Origin: Gonapodya prolifera JEL478
Lineage: Eukaryota > Monoblepharomycota > Monoblepharidomycetes > Monoblepharidales > Gonapodyaceae
DNA length: 64,000 bases
NCBI GenBank assembly: GCA_001574975.1
Contig: KQ965754.1
Location: forward strand, 209,525-273,524
Direction: 5' to 3'
Shown here: one piece after another, positions 34,301-45,773 of the stretch
How the letters are laid out: every line of letters begins with the position of its first letter
How positions within the stretch are numbered: position 1 is the stretch's first letter
Program-made: the position numbers and the translations under genes
Notes under the pieces: generated by a model
The model's input: the letters and a program-made list of their open reading frames with translations, nothing else
Told to the model about the DNA's origin: nothing
Database searches by the model: none

Positions 34301-35156
34301 GGTGTTGTACACCCCGACTCATCTCCAGCATGTCTCTCATAAGCTCCTTGATAGGTGGCACATCCTCCTCCCATCGATCCGTTGAAGGATTTGGTTGACC
34401 ACTGGGCACCTCTTCCGTCACGGATGCCGTAGGCTCGACTCTAGCTGCCGCCGACTGGGGAAGAAACTGCTTGGAGACGCGCATATACACTGATCCCACG
34501 GTAATCATCAAGTACAATCGTGGGATAATGTTTCCGGCGTACTGGACGAGTTCGTAGAGATCGGAAAGGTGGTGCCTTTTCTGAAGATGAGCATCGTAAA
34601 GAAAGGCGGTGAGATGACGCATTTCGTCAAATACAGCCATATCTTCGAACAAACAACTGTTGTGCGATGAACTTCACAGGAATGCGACACAAATGTCGAC
34701 TCACAAAGTTCGTAGTAGTTTTTAGGGGTCAACGCCGCTGTGCGAAGCTCATTCAGCATTGTAGAACAATGCTTCAAGGCATCCATAAGCCGATTTCCCT
34801 CCTGCAGACGGCCGCCGATGGAAATTCGAGAAACATGAAACTGTTCGTGTCAACCGACATGAACGCAAAGTAACGCTCACGAGACACTTCTTCATATGGT
34901 AGCCCTGTGCCTTGATTATATTGAGAGCTTCCTCAAGAGCACGTGTTTGGTCTTCTTGAAGAGTTGTTGGCGGGCTTCCACCCCCAGAACCAGTTCCCGC
35001 GATATTCTGTAGTGAGCCGGAGCGCGACATGTTCTGTTGCTGATTGTGCGTAGAATCGTATGTTTGTCGTATAGTTCCGGAAGACAAAACTGCGGTGCCA
35101 TCAGAGAGTTCATGGTGAGGACGTGGATTGGATTCAACCGAATCGACCATGTTCAT
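31332..35156 (-). CDS. VPS35: VPS35, retromer core subunit
   Basis: VPS35 is the alpha-solenoid scaffold of retromer, which retrieves cargo receptors from endosomes to the Golgi. After a Ser/Gly-rich N-terminal extension (about 50 residues) the family sequence starts: [54 protein letters not shown]. The diagnostic block is complete: [47 protein letters not shown], which holds the PRLYLM motif that contacts VPS26. HEAT-like helices follow through exons at 34060, 33650, 33450, 33040, 32500, 32310, 32020 and 31650. The last exon (31580-31332) ends [16 protein letters not shown]...DVIVR. About 12 exons; every segment I checked is open, so the gene looks intact. VPS26 and VPS29 are not in the window. 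Confidence 0.92.
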
Positions 35157-35317
35157 TCGTCAATCGCGGCCGTTCGGTTGTTGTTTACAGTAAATCCAAC
35201 TCAACTGTTCATTCTACAGCATCCTTCGGCTCCGTCTGCAGGACTATTCTAAAGTTGTGTGGGTTGCACTTCAAGTAGAAATTGCAAACTGAACTAAAGT
35301 CCTATCTACAAATGGGA

Positions 35318-36420
35318 TCACGTGAAATTTTCTCTCTTGGTGCGAATTCTCCACCACCCACTTTTCCCCGACGCTGAACCTGGTGCTGAGGGAAACACTA
35401 CGACCACACCAATCTCTTTCACTAAGCGGCGCAGTAAGGCTGGCAAGAGTTCGTCGGCAGCGATAGGGTAGAGTGAAAGCATGGACTCCAGGTAGGTTGA
35501 AAGTTTCAAGTTCCGCAGAGCGTTGTACAGTCTTCTTGAAATAGTTCGCTCTTTCCACCAGCGTATTCAGGCGTTTTTAAGTGCGTCACAAATCATGGGA
35601 GCAGTCATAATATACCCATGATGAAACACCAAATCAATGTGTGATGGGCACCCACCTTGTCCATCACCTACTTCGTCTCAGAAGAAAGAGCGTTCCTTCT
35701 GACTCATTGAAAAACACACCTTCCCACTCTTGGAGGAGACTGCCGTTCGTGTCGTGCAGCTTCCTGGAAAGCTCGATAATTTTCTGCACATCACTGGTGC
35801 ACCTGACCAGATATGATGCGACTGCCTCACGTGTCTCAGCCTCAAGGGCCCGACTGTCTCGGAGCACATTAGCGTTTCAGTTGTGTGGTGCTCATGTCGA
35901 GCTCACGGTTGAGTATCCTGTACGAACATCCATTCTCCACTTCGTCCACTCTGAGGAAGGCACTTTCATTATCGCCAAGGCGAACAAGAGCGACATGCTC
36001 TCCAACTAAAATAAGGCAATTCAGTGCACTGCTTGGTTGCAACAGCGAGCGTTGCAGAAACCGCAGACCGAAGACTCTCACCGATGGCCCTGATGTCTTC
36101 ATCCGTTGCCACCCTGAAAGCTAGGAAGCCGATCAGTTCTCCGTCTGCATCGAACTGCTCCACGAGAATGTTCTTGGTTTAGACCTCAAGGATTAGAGGC
36201 CGCTTCTCTGTAAATGGGCCCTCATCCCTCAGTAACTCCCGAACAGAGAGACTCCGGTCGAGAGGCTTCGATTGCTCTTCGCGCTTAAGAGAAGTTGACG
36301 GACGCCGTACTTATCCAGCCTTGGTGAGAGTCGCGTTTTGGCCGCTACCACAACGTCGTGAACGATGGCTTTCGGGGGACTTGGGACTCGGGCGGCGCAA
36401 TAAGTTGGCACTCGAATCAA
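35318..36420 (-). CDS. Unrecognised gene, reading frame apparently interrupted
   Basis: Protein-like stretches on the minus strand: RSLSVRELLRDEGPFTEKRP (about 36240), NILVEQFDADGELIGFLAFR (about 36160), EHVALVRLGDNESAFLRVDE (about 36000), ALEAETREAVASYLVRCTSD (about 35850), then LHDTNGSLLQEWEGVFFNES. A GTAGGT...AAAG intron of about 120 bp joins LLRR to KRTISRRLYNALRNLKL and LESMLSLYPIAADELLPALL, and the gene stops at 35318. The first two stretches are in the same frame but separated by an in-frame TAA near 36180, and the junction near 35890 does not keep frame with the obvious splice sites. Either there are unusual introns, or the gene is decaying, or the sequence has errors. No family recognised. 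The upstream limit is unclear. Confidence 0.4.
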
Positions 36421-36832
36421 GAGATACTATGAAGCGCTGGGAGCGCTCGAGGAAAAGAATCGGCGGTTGGCGATGAAGAACATGATGCGGATGTGGACAG
36501 TTCCGAAATTAACTGCATTGTTGGTGGTGACTTCATTGGCTTGACGGAGAAAGCGGGAAAAGAAAAGAACTCTGCGAGGTGGAGGAGCGGAGTGAGCCAT
36601 GGTGAGCGGCCGAGAGGGACTGGCAGATGAGGCGACGAGCGGCGGTGGGCGGCAGCGGTGGGTGTGGCGAAGAAGCGGCGGGCTGAGGGTGCGGGAGTTG
36701 TGGGAGTGCGTGAGGTGGCCATGCTGCGGACAATAAACATTTCTGTCTTTGATTTTAGCCATCTCCAGGCGACATTCAACACATATCATCGCTGACTTCA
36801 TGCTGAATGTATTGGGAGCTCTTCATACATAG
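36421..36832. other. Region of unclear coding status
   Basis: About 410 bp between the unresolved gene and the GT90 stop. A minus-strand frame starting at ATG 36801 (MKSAMICVECRLEMAKIKDR) and overlapping Arg/Pro/Ser-rich frames could be a first exon of the neighbouring gene. One frame (MATSRTPTTPAPSARRFFAT) resembles a mitochondrial presequence. None is well supported. Confidence 0.3.
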
Positions 36833-39234
36833 TCAGTTTTGCCAATGTTTGAGTACTCCCTTGATAAATTGGTAGATTGATGATCTGTGCTGTTCCCAAG
36901 GAGAAATTACGAGCGCGAAACTCACAGCAGCAATCGCTAGTAACAGGAGAAATGGTATGAGCTCATTAGCACTGTTCAATAACTTTACTCATGGATAGCG
37001 AAAGTTCGAAAGGAGGACTCACATAGAAGTAGCACTGTTTGTCCTCATACCTGAGGCGAGTACGGGCAAATTCTTGGGCGTTGGCAATGATTCTGACGGA
37101 AGTTAGACATTTCTTAGATCGAATAGCGAAAAGCTATGTGGAAAACAGGTAACAGGGAACGTTACCTTTTAACTTCTTCTTCGTGTGTCTGTGCCCATCG
37201 AAACTTTTTCATCAGATCTCCGTCCCAAATTACGTTTTCTTCGCCCTCATTAGTACCACCGTCAAAGTCCAAACTGACGGGAATGAAGTGCTTCCATTCT
37301 TGGAGCCATCCGTCGAACCACTGACCAAAAATTCCCGCTCGAAAAACCAAGCTATTTCCCCACAAGAACTGTTCAAATCGCTGCGACCACGAGTTGCCAT
37401 CAATGTCGAATAGGTAAGCGTAGAGCCAATTGTCCGAGAAAGGTACTTGTTTTGAGAGAGGGCCATAGCTCCGATCCATCCATTCACAAGAGTCGGTCTC
37501 ACAATACTTGTACTCGGTAAAGGCAAAGTCAAGAAAGGAAGCATCTTGAATCTCGGTGTCTTTAACGTTAGAGAGGGAGTTTTTTGAGGCGTGACTGGCT
37601 GTGTTGACGCTGAAACTCTTGACATTTGCCTGATCTTCGTCGACATTTGGGACCTTTCCTTCCAATCCGCTCTCAAATTCTGTTCTGTTCAGGCGATCCT
37701 TCCTTCTTTCCTCCAATAGGTACATTCGAGCACCAGAGTTCACCTTGCGCGCCAATTCCACTGCACGCTGTCTGTGAAAAAGTTTTCCATTGCATGATGG
37801 CCCGCGAAGAGCACCACCTGTGCTGGAACCTCTCCAAAACATGGATGGTACCTTTTCTTCAAACGATATCAGCCAGCTGGAAGGAACCGGTTGTCTTGAT
37901 CCAATACTGTATTGAGAAGGAACAATAATGTCGTAGTAGCATTGAAGGTCATGCTCTTGACCAGCACGCTTTTCAGCGGTCGTATTCGGAGAAAGATATC
38001 TTGACAGGTCATTTGGGATTCCTTGGGGCGGAAAGTGCGATGGCTTCGAAGCTGTGAATAGTGGTAGAAGGTGATTGGTGACACTGAATCCCGTGGGGCA
38101 GTTCAACGCTCCATGCAACTCTTGGAGATTCCTATGCGGCCCCTCAGGCCAATCCGGACTTTCACGATTCACCGCTTCAACGTGTCTTGCAAACCAAGCC
38201 GGGCACCGAGGTTGCAAAAAATCACCGACCGGATGTGAACCGACCAACGGGTAATTGTGAAATGACGAAGTCACATTGCGAATATTTCTTCGCAAATTTT
38301 CTGCCTCAGTTTTATTGAGGATGTGGAATTTCACACGACCGGAAGATTCCTCGACCACTGTGCTCTGAAACGGTACTACCCGTGGTTCGTCAAACCAGTT
38401 TACTACGACGTCCAAGTTTGGAAGTTTGTGGATGAAATCCTCTGCGAGATGAGTAAATGAACGAATAAAGTGACTTCCCCGTACAGTCAAGCGGCCGTCC
38501 TTCACGGAGAAACCTAATCGCACGTCGATTGTTGTATCGCATTTCATTAGATCAAAGAGTCAGCCGGACTTGAAAGCAAATCAATCGAAGACCTACTCTC
38601 TGCATAAACGACAACATCTCGCTTAGGTGGTGCCTTTCCTTGTCGAAGAAGCTCAAAGTCGCGAATGATATCCTCTTGTGTTGTGATCATCGAGCTTTCA
38701 ACCAATCCTCGGACAATGTCCCAAAAGAGATCCGATCGCCTATGGTAGTAGCGACGGAAAGGCTCCAAATCTCTTTCGATAGTTGAATAATCATAGAGTT
38801 CGCAAGTTTTCTGTCGTGCATATGATATCCATTCCGCGAACCTCGGAGGTGGCAATCGACCATAATCTTGTATGTAGCGTCTCACGACTTCTCGGACCAA
38901 TGGTTTATCGTCTTCCGCTATGTTGCGGAAGTCTTCTGAGTGCTGAAAGTACAGAGTGACTGGATCGATTGGCATGGCTGTCATTGATCAATAGAAGATG
39001 ACGTGTACGTCTCAAAACGACACATTCCAGAATCTCACGTTTTTTTGCTTGAACTTTCTCTTTTCTGGTGCAACAGTGTGCCTGACTGTAAACACCGAGT
39101 CGCGACTGGGCGTCGTAGAGAGTATCAATCAGCGTTTGCCCAATGTTGCGATGAACAAAGGGAATCCAAACGACTTGGACCAAGAAAGTTGCACACAATA
39201 GACTGAAGAATAGTTTTCGTCCCGTAATTGGCAT
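36833..39234 (-). CDS. GT90 (CAP10-like) glycosyltransferase
   Basis: A Golgi type II membrane glycosyltransferase of the CAP10/GT90 family, whose fungal members include xylosyl- and other sugar transferases for capsule, wall or glycan synthesis. Exon 1 (39234-39010) gives the signal anchor LFFSLLCATFLVQVVWIPF. Exon 2 has HSEDFRNIAEDDKPLVREVV and YGRLPPPRFAEWISYARQK, typical of the family stem. The large exon 3 (38547-37165) carries WFARHVEAV, CYYDIIVPSQYSIG, WLISFEEKVPSMFWRGSSTG, HRQRAVELARK, LDFAFTEYKYCETDSCEWMD, FSDNWLYAYLFDIDGNSWSQ, RFEQFLWGNSLVFR and DGWLQEWKHFIPVSLDF. The last one is the conserved substrate-binding end. Two more exons give FARTRLRYEDKQCYFY and a short tail with a hydrophobic stretch. 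It looks complete. Specific sugar donor and acceptor unknown. Confidence 0.88.
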
Positions 39235-39386
39235 CGTGGTGTTCCTGCAGCGATATTTCCAAAGTACCAGATCCGGACAATCTGAGGAAACTCGTGGAAA
39301 AGTGATTGTGGACGTACAAATGTGCGAGTGATTACGCAGGTAACAATCATTAACGGATAGTATTCTTCTACTCTGGCAAGAGCAAT

Positions 39387-40395
39387 TCAGCTCGCTGGAA
39401 GAAACTTCTCATAATATTCTTTGGAACTTGCTTCAAAAAGTTCCGGTACCGATTCAGGCAACTCTTCTATGAAGGTGCCTGTGCAACCAAGAGGAAGAGT
39501 GGAGCGACATTAGTGACGCGAAGGACTCGATGCATGATTGAACAGGATTAAGTTCCGCACCGGGGTTCCCTCCGTAGAGCGAGAACGAGGGTATCACAGC
39601 ATTTGCTGGAATTACGGTCCCATCAAGAATACGAACGAAGTCTTTGATGATAGCAAAGCGACCCTACAAGTAACACGTGGACTTCATTAATGTTTTCTGC
39701 AGTTGCTCCCCCGTGTTTCGCTCACCACAACCACGTTCTTTCCGATTCGAACACCATTACCGATGCTCGCTGCTTCAACCACCGAGTTTGACCCTATGTG
39801 GACGAAGTCTCCGATCTTCACCGGATAGTAAGAGAAAACTCTACATTTTGGGTGGGCGCCGTTTCGTGCGGTATCCGGGTCTTCAGAGTCTCAAGCAATC
39901 ATGAAGCATACCCCTCCCGAAAACTAGACCCACCCTTTGTACGTCTTGAAAGGTGGTCGTATCACACATCCACGTTCCAAAACGCAGTACCGACCCAATG
40001 CGACAGCGACACTTCCACCACCAGCACCAGCCCCTGGTACGCCAACAGTCCTCCGAAGGTCCCCGCGGATGAAGCAATCGGATTGTACGATTGTCTGCAG
40101 GACAAGTCGAGGCCATAGGACGAATGGTGGTATGCGTGGAAAGGAATGATTGCTGAATCGAACACTTTCACATCAACATGGCGATAAACGCACCTTTCCA
40201 CCGAGAACGATATTCGCCGGTCCGCTGATTATTGATTTCCGCGAGATTTTGTTCCGAGTGTCCTGCAGCAGGCGATGGAAACAGTCCGATTTCCATGGAA
40301 TTTACGATTTGACTTGGAGCACGCAACGTCAGTCAAGGGAGGCTTACCGTTTCGATGTACTCATCCCTATCGTAGAGAACGATTGGCAAGTCCAT
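39387..40395 (-). CDS. DCTN5: Dynactin subunit 5 (p25), left-handed beta-helix protein
   Basis: p25 sits at the pointed end of dynactin and helps dynein bind membrane cargo such as early endosomes. Five to six exons. Exon 1 (MDLPIVLYDRDEYIET) starts at ATG 40395, and the next begins SKIHGNRTVSI. The hexapeptide repeats of the beta-helix are clear: SGPANIVLGGK, RPFKTYKG-type turns, then IGDFVHIGSNSVVEAASIGN, GVRIGKNVVV and GRFAIIKDFVRILDGTVIPA, followed by NAVIPSFSLYGGNPG. The final exon gives EELPESVPELFEASSKEYYE and KFLPAS with TGA at 39387-39389, closely resembling the animal p25 C-terminus. It is close to full length (about 185 residues). It is divergent from the surface-protein gene by fewer than 80 bp. 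Confidence 0.88.
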
Positions 40396-40467
40396 GGACG
40401 ATCGTGTTAGAGGGGCATGCGAAGTCGTGGATTCGGAGAATTATTCAATCCAGCCTTTACGAATCGA
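40396..40467. promoter_or_regulatory. Compact divergent promoter between DCTN5 and a surface protein gene
   Basis: Only about 70 bp lie between the dynactin start codon (40395, minus) and the likely start of the plus-strand gene (40468). Promoter elements must be shared or lie inside coding sequence. No specific motif recognised. Confidence 0.35.
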
Positions 40468-42225
40468 ATGAAGGCGATTCGCGGAAGTCAGATGGACAAT
40501 GTCGCTTCCATGATCGTCTGGCTAATCGCAATAAGTCCTTTATTTGTTGGGAGCATCGTCCATGGGAGTTGTGATGGGGATGCCTGGATGTCATTGCCAG
40601 GAGTTCGGAATATAACGATCCCGTGAGTGTGATGAGATGAAGACACGTGCCAATCAAAGCTACATTCAAATACCCTACTTGCCGAAGCGATGGTGCCAGT
40701 GTAACCATCAATGCTGACGTTCAAGCTGGTTTGCGGATGAACACAACCACGCAGACGACGCTCGAATGGACAATTTATTCGCCACGCAACGATACATTTC
40801 AAGTAGCACCACCAGGCAGTGATGGTCTCAAGGGGGCAATTCGTGTCGCAGAGTATCCCTTCTGCAATGCGGGACTCTCTCAATTCCAGATGCCACAATC
40901 CAATGAATCGATTTTCAGTAATGCAAACCATGGTACGCTCAACGTGACATGCAAGACTGGCTTTGCGAACAAGACGTGTGATATTGTATACTTTCTGAAT
41001 GTTTCATCCGCCGCAGGTAAGTCTCATCAAAGCAAAAGTGTTTCCTGATGTCTCATATCACGCGGCCCTCAGTGTCAAACATCCAATCTGGACCAACAAC
41101 AAACGCTTCTCTTACTACACTTGCTCCAGTTGGTGCCTTTGGGGTCCCCCGAAATAGTTCAGGGGGAAGCATTCAAAAGCGACAAAATGAATTTGAATCG
41201 TCATCCTCCCATTCCAATCTCAACAAGCGTTCCGTTTACATCAACTCAAAGTACAAAGGTGTTTGGAGCTACTCGTATGGAACTTGTACTGTTTCGGGAG
41301 ATAGTGGCTGCAAGTAAGAGGCTCTACGCACCGCGACTCTCCACTACCACTTCCGCTGACTCATGGTTTGTATTTCATCTCGTGTTGCTTTAGCCAAATC
41401 TGTGCACGGAACGGATACTACGTGTCCGATACCGCATTTTTCCCCCAGTACACTGGTACCTACTGCTCCTGTGCCACCATCTATCCGTCGTCGGTCAGTA
41501 CCTCAAGCTCCACGACCCAGTACTCCTACGGAAACCTCCGCCTACTTTTCTATGACAGCACGGGCGAGCTGAACTTTTGGATCTCCGGAACCACTAATTG
41601 CTACAACGGCATCACTCTCGGTCGAACCTCCACCGCTAGTCCTGGCCCTGGAACATCACCCACCACGTCGCCGTCTCCAATAGTTCCTGACCCCACTCCA
41701 ACGGACGTAACTGACTATGTCTTCATCTTTCGCATGGTTGGGACAGGTATCGGAGTTTTCTGTGTCTTCATTGCAATTGCTACGTTCGTCCGTTTGCGAG
41801 CTCAACAGCGAACGGCTCGATGGCTCATGGCCAGAACGATGCCAGTACCACCAATGCAGTACGTTGGTGGTGCCCCACCCGCATTGGATTCCGTGAGTGC
41901 TCTCGGGTCTGGCACCTGGCCTGTGTGACTATGCATCCATCGTTCTAATGGACATCACCCACCCCCTGGTTCGCCCCGTGCGAACCAGATCCAAGTGACC
42001 CTCAACTCTCCGGCTATGATGCCTCCCTTCGGTGGAAACCCTTACCAGCCATTACAGGCGGGTCCTCCAATGACACCGCAATACTCGCAGCAGCAGATGC
42101 CGTACCCGTACCAGCAGCAACAACCGGGATCACCCATGACTCCACAACAAGGGATGTACGCACAACCGCAACCGATGTTCATGCCTGGATCCCCGCCTGG
42201 CGCGCCGCCTGGGCAGTACCAATAG
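40468..42225 (+). CDS. Single-pass surface protein with Cys-rich ectodomain and Pro/Gln-rich tail
   Basis: A signal peptide is clear (MIVWLIAISPLFVGSIVHGS, about 40510). The ectodomain has many N-glycosylation sites (NIT, NTT, NDT, NES, NVT, NKT, NVS, NAS) and Cys pairs. One exon (about 41085-41315) ends in SYGTCTVSGDSGC; the next begins CARNGYYVSDTAFFPQYTGT, followed by YCSCATIYPSS. A Ser/Thr/Pro stem (TASPGPGTSPTTSPSP) precedes a membrane helix (MVGTGIGVFCVFIAIATFV), then a cytoplasmic tail and a last exon rich in Pro, Gln and Met with repeated QQQPGSPMTPQ-like units. The stop is at 42223-42225. No family recognised. A sensor-like or adhesin role is inference from layout. The first intron boundary is not resolved, and starts at 40468, 40492 or 40510 are possible. 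Confidence 0.6.
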
Positions 42226-42486
42226 GCTCATCCGGTTTTTCGAAGTAATTTTTCCTCTAGTTGGTATTTTTTTGTGTCTATCGTGGCAAATCTCATATGT
42301 ACCATGCGAATGCTTTCATACATGCTGAATTCTACCGCGTAGTGGGGGTGGCTGTACTAGGTTGTGGGATAGGGGTGGGGTTGGGGGATATGACTACAAC
42401 ATTAATATTATGAGAGGGGGTGGGAGAGAGCGGGAGAACATTGGGGAAACTCTGGATCACGTAGATCACAAGTGGTATAAAGGTGA

Positions 42487-45192
42487 TTACGACTGTGCGG
42501 CGGGATTGGGGATGGGCTTGCACGTTTTCTTATGGCCCCATTCCCCTTTCCACCCTAGTGAGATGTGCGTAATTGGGAGTCAGAGAGAGTGGACAATGGG
42601 AAGGGTGGCGGGCAGACTCACCTTCAACTTGACATTCCCGACTGCAGTACTTTGCGTTCCGGCACTTGAACAAAGCCGACACGTCAATACCACCCTTCAC
42701 ACTATCCCCGATTCAGAACCCTTAGCCCACCTTGCCGCACACCTTGGCCTCATCCCTTCCAAAAACCGCACCGCAATAGCTGCACCTCCTTTCCTCGTCC
42801 ATACTATCGACTTTATCCGCCGCGACTGCTTGCGGGTGCAAGGACCTCGCCGGAATGCGCAGAGCACGGGACGTGTAGGAAGGGAGGATTGTAGAGAGGT
42901 ACCCGAAGCAGGAACAGTTGTAGGGCCCGTATGCAACCTCTGTCGGCTTCTTCTTTCCCGCCCCAGCCGGGGTGCCGTTCTTCCCCGATTTGGGAGCGGC
43001 AGGGACAGAATCCCGCAAGCTCGCCTCAAGACACACTTCGACGTACCGCCGAGAAGATATGGCGCGCACATCGTCGTAATCGGACGGACGCACACCGCCA
43101 ACGACGGCGCCGAAGCATCCATCTGGGTGGATTACATGGGTGGAATCGAAGCGACGGGCGTTGTACCTGGTGGTGTTCGGAAGGACGCGGGAAGGGGGGA
43201 GTGTGAGACAAGGTACGGGAAAGGAAGGCAGTCACGTTGGACGGGAACGCTCGCGAAAAGGTTAAGACAAGCAACCCACTCAAACGGTCCATGAATCACA
43301 CCTTCCGAGTCCAACCAGCTTCCCTCATCCAGGACCAAATGCATTCCGATTCTGGTTCCCTTCTTGTAGAAATGCAGCGGGACAATGCGCGGGTTCGATA
43401 CGTCGGAACCCGAGGACGCTGGAGCGGCGAGGGCCACGACGGGGAGAAAGTCGCCAGGACGTGAGGTGTCGGGGAGGACGCCGCAGCAGACGGAGCCTTC
43501 GAGGAGGACGGAGACGCCGAGTGTGCCCTGGTGACGGTCGTCGGTATGTAAGTTTACTCTCATGCTCGCGGCTTCATGTCGAATAGACAACATCCACCCC
43601 TAAAGAGAAACCCACCTTCCGCCTCTTCACTCTCCCCCCACCCAACACGACAACCCCATTCCCCAACACATAATACCCTCCCACGCGCCACCTTTCACCT
43701 CCCACGCGTCTTTCACACCAAACGACACCACTTCCGAGACTCCTATTCACACCAAACCCCTTTGCGCCATCGCGTCCCGTGGCGAAGCGCTCGACCTCGA
43801 CCCACTGGTTATCTGGGAGGAACCCGGCCCAGGACGTGCGCATGCCTGTGAAGGTTTCTTCCTGAGAGTACCGCGAGTGAGCGTGGTGCGAGACCATGGT
43901 GTTGGCGGTGTGTAGAAGCTGTGGGGAGGGTGTGGTTGGTGTGAGATTAATCGAAAGCGCTTCCCCCTTCGCCTCAACCCCCATCCACCTCGCAAACTCA
44001 CCCTGCAAGGTATCATAATCCCCTCCACCGTCGCCTTAGCCAACGCCTCTACATCCGTCTCCGGGCCTCCCCCACCCCCTTGCTGCCCAGTCTTCACCCC
44101 AGCCGCACTCTGCGCCACGAGCGCGCTCCGCAACTCTTGTTCTAAAAGGGATTGGTACACATCAAGCACGCGCTGCTGGGTCTGCGCAAGGGTTTTGATC
44201 GGAACGGAACCTGCCGCGGCGGCCGCTGCTGCCTGTGTGGTAATGTTCGAGAACAAACCGCTCCCGGCTCCTGCCGATTTTCGAGTGGGTGACGTGGACG
44301 CCGGGGGTGGACCGAGTGGGATCCTACCCAGCGTGTCGGCGTGCGTGTGCGACCCAGCGGCGCCACCCCCACACGAACAGCGTCCAGCGTCGTGGGCGGG
44401 CTTGGTGGAGCGGTTCTTGTACTGCCCCGTAGCGGCTCGTTTCGCAGAGGGCGGTTCCGTCGTGAACCCGTCCTCGCCTGCACTCCCTGCATATCCCTGT
44501 GCGTCGGCGGCGGCGGATGGTGAGGAAGCAGACCCCAAATGCGGGTTCTGGAACCGATTCGTCACACTCGGGTGCATGCTAAAATCCACCACCGTGTTCG
44601 CGGCCTCGACTTGGGCCGTGAAGGGGGTCGAGGGTAGCACGAAGCGGAATCCGCGCGGGAGGGACGCGGGTGGGGAGGCGGTGGGGGGAGTGGAGAAGAC
44701 AGTGGAAGGGTCTACGGGCCATGGCGAGTCTGCGGGGCGTTTACCGAGGAGGGAGGGAGGCGGAGTGGGAGTGGGAGGAAGAGCCGGAGGAACAGGGGCG
44801 TCCCAGTTACTGGTCGCAGCAGCCTGTTCAAACAACTGCAGCGGAAACGCCGTCTTCTTCAACGTAACACTGAGCTGCTCGTACGCCTTTCCGATATCTG
44901 TCCCGTCTGGTGTGTTGAACCCGTTCAGCATGCCCTTGAGCGACTCTAGGTCCTGCATCAGCCGCTGCTGCACGCGGGCGAGGGCGAGCGTGCTTTGGGT
45001 CAGTTCGCTGTACTGCGGCTGTGGCGTGGTAGTTGTGGAGGTTTGGGCGCCCGCGGTGTTCGTGTTGGCGGGAGGTTTGATGGGTGTGCCGGCAGGGTGA
45101 AGCCGCGCGCGCGGGGAGGAGGTGGAAGAGTCGTTCGGGAGGGCGTGGATGTGCGTGTGCTCGGATGCCCACTTGTCGAGAAGAACGGGCAT
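42487..45192 (-). CDS. MYND-type zinc finger protein
   Basis: Exon 1 (45192-44020) encodes about 390 residues, mostly disordered and rich in Pro, Thr and Ala, with a helix (STLALARVQQRLMQDLESLK) and a His/Cys/Gly patch. Three middle exons give ordered sequence (HAHSRYSQEETFTGMRTSWA, GFLPDNQWVEVERFATG, VSVLLEGSVCCGVLPD, RIVPLHFYKKGTRIGMHLVL, RFDSTHVIHPDGCFG). The C-terminus is a split MYND finger: CSYCGAVFGRDEAK, then after a 45-bp intron VSALFKCRNAKYCSRECQVE, then after another intron GWKGEWGHKKTC, before PIPNPAAQS and TAA at 42487-42489. MYND fingers usually bind PxLxP-type peptides. One of the eight usual ligands (the Cys three residues before KCRNA) is replaced by Leu. No specific orthologue recognised; a nuclear regulator is possible. 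Confidence 0.65.
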
Positions 45193-45773
45193 CGAAGAAG
45201 TGCGGAGACACCCAGTGATGGGGAGGAACTCAGTGAGGTGAGCGGGGAAGGGGAGGAGAAGGGGGAGGCGAGGTTGGTTGGAGAGGATGGAGAGTGGTAC
45301 AAAGAGTGAAGAGGCGGTGGATTGGAAGCGGGCGCGGGAGGACAACGTGTTCCGATGGGTTTGGTTGCAAATGTATTGGAAGTGAAGGGGCAAACACACT
45401 TCCTCAATCTATCATGTTCCACCGGACGTCAAACTACAGACCTTAGATTCGATATCACAAGTTGTTTTATGAGGAAGATAACAGTCTCTCACGGTTACAA
45501 AACAGTACGATGATCAGGTGAAATAAAATATTACCCAAAAGATCAAATCAAGCGAAAAGTAACGCGCTACGAAATACCGTCAACTCCGACATTCATGAAA
45601 TGAAATGAAATTCGGATATATAAAGTTTAAAGTGTAAAACGCAAGCCCGAACCACAGAAGTTGTCCCCCCTGCCCTTTCGCACATTCAAAATTAGCATGA
45701 AGACCCCAAATCACTATCACAACATTCAGTTCAGGAGCTACTCCGTGAAGTCACAAGTATGTCCTGTTTCTTT
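45193..45773. other. Intergenic region, no gene seen
   Basis: About 580 bp. The first 200 bp continue an open antisense-like frame upstream of the MYND start and are probably its 5' untranslated region. The part from 45480 to 45640 is AT-rich. No other feature seen. Confidence 0.4.

Noticed and set aside
45193-45399. Upstream extension of the MYND protein
   Set aside because: The frame is open to 45399 but the added residues are basic and low in complexity. The ATG at 45192 is followed by more ordinary sequence, so the extension is probably 5' untranslated.
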